Origin: Micropterix aruncella
Taxonomy: Eukaryota > Arthropoda > Insecta > Lepidoptera > Micropterigidae
Reading direction: 5' to 3'
Assembly: GCA_944548615.1 (NCBI GenBank)
Contig: OX155961.1
Span: forward strand, 23,154,620 to 23,218,619
Length of the DNA: 64,000 nt
Part shown: positions 55,071 through 64,000 of the stretch, piece after piece
How the letters are laid out: every line of letters starts with the position of its first letter
Position numbering within the stretch: position 1 is the stretch's first letter
Translations under genes and position numbers: made by a program
The notes under the pieces: model-generated
Databases searched by the model: none
What the model saw: the letters and a program-made list of their open reading frames with translations, nothing else
Told to the model about the DNA's origin: nothing

Positions 55071-56111
55071 CCTTTCCTTTCCCATTCCCCTTCTTTTAAA
55101 ACTTTAGCGTCCTTATAGGTGTTAGATTATTTTGATGTGGCAAACCTTTGCCCACAAAGAGTAAATTATATATTTGTTTTGTAAAGAGTAAAGTAATATT
55201 CTTTAAACGAATTGATATTTATATTAATATAAATTTAATTATTAATTGTTTTTACAATTAAAAAAATATTAATCCATATAAATAATTAATTAAAGCACGT
55301 AAGGTATACCGCATAATCCAGTAATACGAATTGGCGATACCAAGAATAGGGATTCCTACCAACCTATTTATAAATCCAGGTTTTTTATACCAGCTTCCTA
55401 CCAGATTATTTTATAATTAAAGTATACCAAATAAACAAATAAAGATCCTCTTGCGGATTCCTGATACCTGAATTGAATTATACAATATTATTGACTTTCA
55501 ATCGGTTCGATTCGTATATAAAGTCGCCGAATCCATGCCATAACAGTCCGATAAAACGCATTTTGTCTTTTTATTCAATGGAATTCATCACAAAATATAT
55601 ATTAACTAAGATATAGATGACACAGAAATGCTCTGGCCACTTTCATTACGTAATACGCAGCTGAAAGCGCTGAAAAATTGCCGTCATTAACTTTCACGTG
55701 ACCGCGCAGACTGCTTTTGCCGCAAAATATTAATTTTAACGTCGCAGCAGACTTATGTAACCTGTCAATGTTAAATGTACCACCTGCCTTCGAAGTGAAC
55801 CTACTTCGGATGGACGGACTAACCTTTGCACAATATTTTCATTGTCCTTTTTCAATTTCAACATGCACAAAATAAAAGATTATTAATAAAAAATTACGTA
55901 ATCATACATTTTCATTGAGAAATGTAAGTGGGACGTACACAATCGATGGGCAGTACATTATGTGCTATTATATAGTTTATTTATAAGGTGTAAAATGTTT
56001 TATGTAATTAAATATACTGTAACTTAAGTCATACTACACTTATGTATACATTAATATATACATAGACATATTAAAACACTGGCATTAAAACAAAATACCG
56101 AAATAAATATA
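55071..56111. other. AT-rich DNA, nothing recognised
   Basis: Includes the LINE 3' UTR at the start. No further element or gene. Confidence 0.45.
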
Positions 56112-56357
56112 AGTGGTGGTCTAGCCGCCCTGACTGTTGATGACCGATGCGATGTGTGTAAGACGATCAGAGTACTTATCCAAGTTGTCTTGATACCTCG
56201 ACGTGATCAGAGAGTAGATAAAATACCGTATTAAACGCCCTACCGTTTAAAATATACCAGACAAAATATATAGCGGTTTATGTAGGCGCTTTTTACATAG
56301 CGGTTTTATATAAATTTGTATATATGTCGTTTTTATATATATTTTTTTATATGATAA

Positions 56358-57066
56358 CTAGATGACCCGGTGAACTTCGTACCACCTAAAATTGATTTGT
56401 TTGTGACTCTTGATTCTAAGCGTTTATTGATTCTAATCAACCTTCCAAATCCAATTAATTGAAATCTATAATATGGCCGAATCGTGTACGGTTTGAGTTT
56501 CGTTCGGTGATTAAATGAAAGTCGTTTTATAATTAAAATAAATTCAATGTATTTAATTTATATGATAAAATATTAATGCTTTTTCGACTTTTCCGACTTT
56601 TTTGCATTTTTCGACTTTCTTGACTTTTTCGACTTTTTTGACTTATTCGACTATTTGGACTTTTCCGACTTTTCGACTTTACGACTTTTCCGACTTTTTC
56701 GACTTTTTCTACGTTTTCGACTTTTTTGACTTTTTCGACTCTTGACTTTTTCGACTTTTTCGACTTTTCGACTTTTTGAAATTTTACACAATCGCACGGA
56801 ATGAATAACAGTTATGGATGGTGCATCTGTCAAACAATAGGATCGCCGCGAACGCCATCTATTGAAAGGGGCCCATTTCCCAAAAATACCAATTTCGATA
56901 TTTTCGATTTTCAGTTGTTTCTTTTAATTTTTCCTAAATATTTTTTTTGTAAACCACCCCTGAATCAAGGCAAACAAAACAAAAGAATAATCATTCAAAT
57001 CGGTCGAGTCATTTTCGAGATCTTGCGAGACTAACGCTCGGCGATTCATTTTTATATATAAGAAGA
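56358..57066 (-). mobile_element. Non-autonomous Helitron, 709 bp, ends intact
   Basis: Minus strand starts TCTTCTTATATATAAAAATG after A and ends GGGTCATCTAG before T. A GGTGG...TCACC hairpin lies near the 3' end. It carries a 9-bp-type minisatellite (56578-56785). Confidence 0.88.
56578..56785. repeat. GACTTTTTC minisatellite inside a Helitron
   Basis: About 20 degenerate units of 8-10 bp. The minus frame reads Ser-Arg-Lys repeats, an artefact of the array. Confidence 0.95.
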
Positions 57067-57519
57067 TATAAGAAGATAGATAGAATAAAACATTATGGAA
57101 AAAAGACCGAAGGTGGTATACATGAAACTGCTGAAAGGACGCGCGAAAAAAGTGTAAAGGACAGTAAGCGAAAAAATCAGGTCATGGAAGGAATTAAAAG
57201 TAGGTACCACTTGTATAACATGCCTTGAACACAACCGGTATGACGGCGACGTTTAGCCCCTCATATTTGTTCTTCGGAGGTGGACGATTCCATGCTTACG
57301 GTGAAAACGGATTAAGTATAACGTGGGTGGTACGGTATAGCTACGACCATATTTCATATCAAAGAAAGCGTATTTTTTCTCAAGAAAATTAGCCCCTAGA
57401 TCTTCGTAATGCAAAGTTGCAGGTAATAAACAAAATGTTAACAAAAATAACCGAGTTATTTTTTTTATAAGTGCAGCAGCCAGGTCATGGTGAAACTTAG
57501 AACAGGCTATCATAATTAA
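57067..57519. other. Unassigned
   Basis: No clear feature. Confidence 0.4.
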
Positions 57520-57995
57520 ATGCGTATACAAAATTTCGTGTCTGTGCTGTTGACCATTGAGGAGTTCCCTTGTTGGAAGCCAACCCTGGGTGCCGCAGTC
57601 CTGTCTTGATGAAACTTAGATCGGGCTGTCATAATTGAATGCATATACAAAATTTCGTGACTGTGCTGTTGACCGCTGAGGAGTCCCCTCGTCGGGAGCC
57701 AATCCTGGGTATAGAGTCAGGGCATGCTTGCTATATAAAACGCATTGTCATCGGAGCTGAACCAACATGTAAATTTTCAACTTCATATGATAATATTTGA
57801 GGAGTTCCCTCAATTCCTCATGGATCACATCATCAGAACAAAATTTTGATAAGGATGTGACGAATCTGGAAGTACATCCTTTCAAATAAAAAGAATTTTC
57901 CAAAGAAAGTCATAAATGACGGATTTCTGAGGTAACAAACATTTAAAGAAAAATACGATCGAATTTATAACCTCCTCCTTTTTTTAAGGTCGGTT
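57520..57995 (+). repeat. Uninterrupted copy of the 13130-14015 repeat
   Basis: Contains two tandem versions of the CAAAATTTCGTG...CTGTGCTGTTGACC unit (57530 and 57649) and continues without the TIR element present at 13.45 kb. Confidence 0.85.
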
Positions 57996-58095
57996 AAAAA
58001 TAAATCGGCCGTGGTCTACGATCTATAGGACCTGACAGGAAAACGAAAAGAGCTTTATCATTTGAAGGGCATGTTCACAGCAGACTAAGATGTTA

Positions 58096-58430
58096 AAATT
58101 TCAAATCCACACCATAGCAAAGAAGAGGAAGAAATCCATGAAAGCAAAATGAGAAATATTGTAGAACGGACTAACACGGATATCATAGCATATTGCAACG
58201 GATAAATAGGTCAATAATTTATCAAAAGAAATACAAACAAAATTAAATAATTTAAAATGTGTGCATAAGGTAAACTTAGTAATATAAATCCACAACATGA
58301 CAACTCTACGGTTGTGGTAGAAAATTCCCACGCCCACACAACTTCTAACCTCTGCCTTAGAGCCGTCTGTAAATATGATGTCCAAGCCAGGGGACCGGGA
58401 CGATATAAGGTCAGAAAATACTACATTGTT
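58096..58430 (-). pseudogene. LINE RNase H domain fragment
   Basis: Minus strand SPGLDIIFTDGSKAEVRSCV and GVGIFYHNRRVV: the start of the RNase H domain with the TDGSK Asp, found in some LINE clades (R1/I-like). The frame soon degenerates. Confidence 0.65.
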
Positions 58431-59426
58431 TAGGGTGGGGACTGCCCTACTGGTTTTTTCATCAAAACTGTTTGAGGATGATGTACGAAGTAGTAAGTCT
58501 GTCGGAGAAGGGAAAGTGAAAGTCTTGCTACTGATCTCTCCGCACCGTAATCGATTTCCGGATCGTAATGGAATGCCGCTTTTTCCAGGTTGACAGGAAC
58601 ACTGCGACGGCGCAATCGGTCATTTTGATTTTGACGTGATTGCTGGCGTTGTGTATGTTGTGCACGAAATTGTTGCATTATCAATGTATTCGCTTGTCGT
58701 TCATTTTCAGTCGCTCTCAAACATAATTCGGACATGCCAATACGACTATTTTCATTATCCGTCGCTCGCTGGTCATCAGTGCGGCTTGCACGTGAAGTAG
58801 GTCGCCGCGCATTTGACTAACTTCGACGACCTACATATGTTACCTATTCTCCTCGGCATTATAATGAACACTGTAAAAAGACACGGAATTGTTTTCAGTC
58901 ACTCAAATCTGTCAAACATTCCCTGAGAACTTAACAATATTGAAATCCTCAGACTAAGGCCAAATTTGTAGTTGTGTATAAGCCTGCAAAGTCTATTTAC
59001 CTTTATATAATGGCTGATCAAAGTGATTTTTTGCAAAATCCAATTAAATTCGCTCGAAACAAATCTATTCTCCAATCCCACTACCTTTTTTAAACGAAAA
59101 AACGACGTTAAATGTAATAACAATTTCACACAGTTGCGCGGAATGAATTATGAATGGCGTAGCTGTCAAACAATAGAATCTATTGTTAGAAAATATAGAG
59201 AGCGCCATCTATCGAGAGAAATACGAAGTGGCCATCCCTAGAAGTGCCAATTTCGATTTTTTCGTTTTTTTAGCTGTTCCTTTGAGTTTTTCCTAAATAT
59301 TTTTTTTTGTAAACCACCCCTGAATCAAGCCAAACAAAATAAAAGAAAAATAATTCAAATCGGTTGAGTGATTTCCGAGATCCTGCGAGACTAACGCACG
59401 GCGATTCATTTTTATATATAAGAAGA
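58431..59426 (-). mobile_element. Helitron 5' part with ORF remnant
   Basis: Minus strand starts TCTTCTTATATATAAAAATG after A, as in the 57066 element, and shares its first 300 bp. 58735-58430 reads ATENERQANTLIMQQFRAQH with Arg/Gln-rich repeats, like the N-terminal region of Helitron proteins. No Rep or helicase domain follows, and the 3' end is lost. Confidence 0.75.
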
Positions 59427-59905
59427 TTTCTCTATGATAACGAACGAATCACGTACGTTCGTATAGGTAGGGCGGTTAATATTTAAACCATTTAATTAGT
59501 TACATGTTAATTTAGAGATATGACTTACCAGTAGAGACGATATGACAGGATCGATCGAAGTTATTGAAGTGATTTAATCAATTAAGCTGAGCTCTTATTA
59601 TACTCGAAATTTCCAAAGTACGTCACTAAAATATTAAGACGCTAAAACCGGAAGACGCATTTGAAAGACGCGAAATGATTATTCTTTGAATTATATTAGT
59701 CATTACTGAGTGTGCACAAAATCGTAAATTATACTAAGAATTATACATTGTCATTTATTATTCTTTGCATGGTTGCTAAGATCCCTACACTATCCTCTTG
59801 GTAGAAAGAAACAAAAAAATCGGAATTACACTAATTACAAAAATTACACTAAAAGTTATATATTGCCATTTATTATTCTTTGCATGGTTGCTAAGTCCCT
59901 ACATA

Positions 59906-60600
59906 AAACAAAAAAAGGAAAAATATGACTAATCACATTTAATAATCTAAATTTACAATGTCATCACAGAGTTGGTTAAAAAGAAGAAAACATCAAATAT
60001 AAATGTCTGAAAATAAGAAGATAATAGTCTATCAATAAAATAGCAACCTAGGCTAAACAAAGTAAGTAAATCCAAAATAAAAGGGAAGAAAATCCAAAAA
60101 AGATAAAGGTCTAAACATATTAACAAGAATTATAAATATAACCCCAAGTAACGTCTAGAGATTATTCTAGTTAATTTCCGTTACTAGATATTACGTAACA
60201 TGGTAATTTAAATTTAAAATAAAAGATAATTTAAGAATTATTCAAATATTTAAGGTTTTTTAGAAAATAAAGCTAGAATGAAATGAAGATAAGTTTAAAA
60301 TGTCTGAGAATTGCAATAAGAATATGTTATAATACTTACTTGTCATTGTCCGGTTAAAAGTCATTTACGCATTTGTTTTCATTTGCACTTGCTTTAATGA
60401 ATGCTTGAATCCTGGCTGTTGAATAGATTTGTTATTGTACGGAATAGAGTTAAAAAAAATACTTAACCCAACAGAACTGAGGTCGCTTTTTACACGTGAC
60501 GTTATTATACAACAAAATATTTGCTTGAAAATAACTACTTTATTTTCATTATTTTATATATAATTGTGTCTTATTTAACAAAATGACAATCGAAAACCGG
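59906..60600. other. A-rich DNA, nothing recognised
   Basis: No gene or element supported. Confidence 0.45.
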
Positions 60601-60602
60601 TA

Positions 60603-61002
60603 TACAGGTGAACTTTTAATAAGCGACATTCTTGTAATGGGTTAATCAGTACGACAAAGTGAGCAATTCTTGGTATTTTTTTAGGAAAAACAAAAGAATT
60701 TTGAAAAAAAATATTGTTTTTATTTTGTAGTCAAATTTCAAAACATATATATTGAAAAAAAGTTTGAGAAGCGCTGAGTGCACTGCACCATCTAGCGGTA
60801 AGTAAAATATCGCTTTTAAGCAATATTAGCAATATTTTACCCAGCACTAGATAGCGCATCGTTTTAAAGGTTTCTTATACTATTTAAAAAGTAATCTTTC
60901 AAAATTAAAAAAAAAACTTTTTTTTCTTTTTTTTTAACCAAAAGTTGCTTAGTTGGTCGTAGCGATTCACTCACTACGTCAACGATAAAAAACTCACCTG
61001 TA
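60603..61002. mobile_element. 400-bp MITE with long TIRs and TA target duplication
   Basis: Ends TACAGGTGAACTTTTAATA and, inverted, TACAGGTGAGTTTTTTATC, flanked by TA (60601-60602, 61003-61004). An internal inverted pair, CATCTAGCGGTAAGTAAAAT and ATTTTACCCAGCACTAGATAG, mirrors the 19852 family. No transposase. Confidence 0.85.
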
Positions 61003-61004
61003 TA

Positions 61005-61654
61005 GAAATACTCAAACATTTAGATACAATTTTCCTAACATTTTTCTGAACATTTAGGAAAAGTAAAGCCCCTAGAATAGGTATTTTGTTTTCTAGAGTT
61101 TTGTATATTGGGACTGAGTTGTGTGATGGAGATTCGCGTTGATATCGAATGACATGTATGAGTAATAAGAAATAAACTATCTAATATGCGGTTCTCGGTC
61201 AGTATGTAAAATATGCGGACTCTAGTATATAAAATGGTTGGATCTTTGAGATTTACACTTTGGGTGTTAATATACGGCATTTTAAATCGGTGGATTTACG
61301 CCAGTCGTAAAGACGTAACCTTATCACTCAGACCTTGTCGAAAACAGGCGAATTCGCCGCGAATCGCCAGGCACGCGAAGTTGCGACGAGAAAGACGGTA
61401 AAACGCGCGAGCATTAAGGGCCTGATGACGGTATTTGACATGAAGTTGGACGGCGCCATTTTAATGAATACGTCCAGTACCTCTTAGTGTACGCGCGTAG
61501 ACTGGAATAAAATAAGGAGTCTCTAGTACCTCGACTCACCCGAGATACACGCGAATTACTAGCTAGTTTCAAACTCGCGCTCTACTTGTGGGCATGATGT
61601 ATGGGCGCCTTGTACCTTGCCTAAAGTTCCTAATGATTTCTAATGGTTCCCTGC
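61005..61654. other. Unassigned
   Basis: CpG-rich patch 61330-61400. CAGACCTTGTC...GAATTCGCCGCGAATCG (61341) is inverted at 62866-62905, so the retroposon cluster lies between two inverted copies of a short sequence. Confidence 0.4.
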
Positions 61655-62826
61655 AGCTTTGGTGTTGGCCAAACTTATCTGGCTCATCCGGCTTGCTCAA
61701 CTCACGGTTCAACTCTTAGGTATCTGGCTACAGTGCTGCTGTGATCACCTGACATAGCTGTAATCCTACAGTCAGAGGCGATTGGGAACAGAAGATCGTG
61801 GATTCGGGGAAACACCTCGGGTGTAACTGGGCGGTTGGGGCACTACCTGCACTTGCGGAAAAGACTCGGAAAGCCCAAGCCGGCTAATAACAAGGGGGGG
61901 CGGGGGTCTGGAGGTATACGTATATGTTTCCTATGACAGCTGAGAATAGTCGTCGATCTGACGACTTCAGCCCTTGAATAGATCCGTCGACGACTCGACC
62001 GAGTGATGATGGTGGGCAAAGGGCGTCGCGGTCTGCAAAATTTTCAATCGGAATAAACGTTTACGTCTGGCAGAGGCCGCATAAGAACGATGTACATCGT
62101 TATACCAACTGAAGCTGTCGACTTCAATGGGTGTACCTGTCACGTCAGGAACTTTTAACGATATTAGATCGTTCTGTCGTCTCCCGTGGGGTAAGCGTAG
62201 AAGACTTGGGACGAAAACAGTACACTGTCTAATTACGCTACTGCGCTTTACCTCGAGATAACCAGGTTAATCAACCAGCGGGCCGACACTCGCGCCCTTA
62301 TTTCCAGTTGTAACCAGAATACTCCGGTCTCTCGACTAATTACAGGTTTGAAGTTGCTTGCGCGGTCCTCTTCCTTACGTAGCGGTAACTCGGTGTCTAC
62401 CAAATCTATTGCGGAACACTGCATCCCTTTGCCCGGCTGTTCATCCGGTATCGGGTAGCCGATTGGTCGTTTCGAGAGCAGTTGCCGTAAGGTTAACAAC
62501 TACACCCGCTCTGTAGGAATCTAAGCCTTTCCAGACCCCCGGCTATCAGTCGGAGTGCACAATCGCTTGGCTAATGCCGCACGGTGAGCAAACCGTCCAG
62601 GAGGACCCGAAGGTTGATTAATAGGGGAAACTGGCCTGCAGGCTAGAGTCCTACCCGGGGTCATACTTCTGCATACAGGATGCCGGATGGGTGTTGACCT
62701 GTGAGTTTGGCCGACCCTTATATGCATGGGTCTCAGTTGCCTAATTGCAACAGGGCCCATTAGATCTCACATTGTTATACCAGCCTAGGGGTGTCAGATT
62801 CGCACGTTGCAGATGACAGCTCAAGG
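61655..62826 (-). mobile_element. 650-bp retroposon family, copy N- (old), interrupted
   Basis: Minus-strand fragments 61655-62093 and 62783-62826 (GAGCTGTCATCTGCAACGTG end) belong to one diverged copy. The interruption is copy N+. Confidence 0.8.
62094..62782 (+). mobile_element. 650-bp retroposon family, copy N+, with 14-bp TSD
   Basis: Plus-strand body 62108-62768 from AAGCTGTCGACTTCAATGG to CCCATTAGATCTC. It is flanked by ACATCGTTATACCA (62094-62107) and ACATTGTTATACCA (62769-62782), 13 of 14 identical. It inserted into the older N- copy of its own family. Confidence 0.85.
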
Positions 62827-63564
62827 TACATTGCCTACGCGCTTATAATTACTCTTATAACGATTCGCGGCGAATTAGCTCCTAGTGGACAAGGTCTCAG
62901 ATTAAAATGTAAGAGTTTAAGAATCCTGCTTTAAAACCACCCGATGTGTGACGTAATTGGTCATTCCTCGTATTCTGGTACTTTTCGCCGAATCCACATA
63001 TTTTAGCTACTGACAAAGGAAACGATTGCCTATTCTATTTGTGTATTATATTACCATCCTGCATCATTAATTCGTAGCAACTTTGTCGAAGCGGCATATT
63101 GCGATTTTGAAACGAAGCATTCAGCAATCAGTTTAATTGGGTTTTAGTTTCAGCGACGGGTCTCTATGGTAAATACGGCGACGACGTAATTGAATAAAAT
63201 TGTTATCACCGCTCGTGTTTCGGGCCGGTTGCCAGTTTGTATTGTGAGGAATAAAACCCCCTCCAATTTATATTCTCTCTTCGGATTTTCTTTAAAGCTA
63301 GTTTGAAATTTTACCGTCGACCAATCGCTCTGAGGAAGAGCGAGATAAATTTGTCGTTCTTTGTTTTCTTCATATTTCTTTCCCGTCCAACCAATCAACG
63401 AAAACAGAAAGCTCTGTAAACGCGTATTTTTTTGTTGCCGAGATAAAGGCCGAAATATCTCTTGTAAACCCCTATGAGACAATTACGACCATTTACAGAT
63501 AGAAGTCTCTCTGTGTCTCTGGCTGTGTGTGTATGTCTGTGTATCTGTAATAGTGTATCTGCTG
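62827..63564. other. Mostly unassigned; repeat fragment 63400-63560
   Basis: 63400-63560 (GAAAGCTCTGTAAACGCG, GAGATAAAGGCCGAAATATC) is a diverged member of the 40930-41236 repeat. The remainder shows no feature. Confidence 0.5.
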
Positions 63565-64000
63565 ATAGACTGGCTTCTACTGGGATTGCATCCCGGTGCT
63601 ACTGGACGGTTTGTGCACCGAACGGCGACGACAATCGGTTGTGCACTCTGACTGATTGCTGATGGGGTCTAGAGACTATGGAAATATGCTGTCTCCTAAG
63701 AAGCGGGGGTGGATGTTGATCTGTTGTCATGTCAGGTCCGCCATAAATTTAAATTGAATTACCGCTGTATTTCAACAGTTATAGGCCGCGGGAGGACAGA
63801 GGTATCCTGAAGGTTAAATTCAGACGGATATATCCATCCAAAACTGATCCTTTCCCGGTGCCTCGCGTTAAGGAGTCGGCCTGTAACGGGCTTGTTAGCG
63901 GAGATGAACAGTAGACTGTCTTGTCTCTAAGTCGTCTACGCTCATCCCACGGCTGAAAGAATGACCACATACCGTTATAACAGCCTTGGGTGAGGGGTTC
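63565..64000 (-). mobile_element. 650-bp retroposon family, copy O, cut by the window edge
   Basis: Minus strand, diverged subfamily: GTTATAACGGTATGTGGTC, CAGGCCGACTCCTTAACGC and ATCAGTCAGAGTGCACAACC align with copy D. Confidence 0.8.

Larger units (their letters stand above)
56112..59905 (+). repeat. Copy of the 38342-38790 repeat, halves separated by insertions
   Basis: 56112-56357 matches the first part (CTGACTGTTGATGACCGATG, GATCAGAGAGTAGATAAAA). 59427-59905 matches the rest (TATTTAAACCATTTAATTA, TTGCATGGTTGCTAAGTCCC). Helitrons, a LINE fragment and another repeat fill 56358-59426. Confidence 0.75.

Noticed and set aside
56651..56833. Lys/Arg-Ser repeat protein on the minus strand
   Set aside because: Translation of the GACTTTTTC minisatellite inside a Helitron.

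Overview
The window looks like insect nuclear DNA, most probably from a moth or butterfly. It is AT-rich and built almost entirely from nested mobile elements. A nuclear copy of mitochondrial COX1 uses TGA for Trp and AGA for Ser, which is the invertebrate mitochondrial code. Helitrons with A^T insertion sites, a Penelope-like element, tRNA-derived SINE sequence, Tc1/mariner relics and many 5'-truncated LINEs fit lepidopteran repeat content. The order is an inference from repeat style; no single-copy host gene was recognised that would settle it.

Layout. 1-6.0 kb: inverted repeat arm, a 650-bp retroposon copy with a target duplication, a possible secreted-peptide ORF, a Penelope fragment, and a LINE inserted inside another retroposon copy. 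6-9 kb: COX1 pseudogene, a small TTAA-flanked element, a 50-bp palindrome and a dead Tc1 transposase. 9-14.9 kb: retroposon copies, a Helitron, LINE RT remnants and a TIR element with a 120-bp tandem array. 14.9-18.7 kb: a rearranged mariner and, directly beside it, an apparently intact Ginger2-type DNA transposon whose transposase is the only long, complete, spliced gene here. 18.7-32.9 kb: MITE nested in a repeat, LTR-like debris, retroposon copies, LINE tails and Helitrons. 32.9-34.2 kb: mariner pseudogene. 34.2-45.6 kb: LINE split by a retroposon, a Helitron, a 722-bp TTAA-flanked element, and a duplicated block hit by two LINEs and a Penelope palindrome. 45.6-64 kb: head-to-head retroposon copies, a Penelope GIY-YIG fragment, SINE, hAT relic, G-rich tract, LINE, Helitrons, MITE, and a retroposon inserted into an older copy of its own family.

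The most distinctive content is a high-copy (about 17 copies), 650-700-bp non-LTR retroposon family with no recognised coding domain. Four copies have clear 13-15-bp target duplications, which implies mobilisation by LINE machinery. Ginger2 is the only element that looks capable of making its own enzyme. Everything else appears fossil, and the order of insertion can be read from interruptions. The density of nested elements, the NUMT and the lack of host genes resemble W-chromosome or other heterochromatin, but sequence alone cannot show this.
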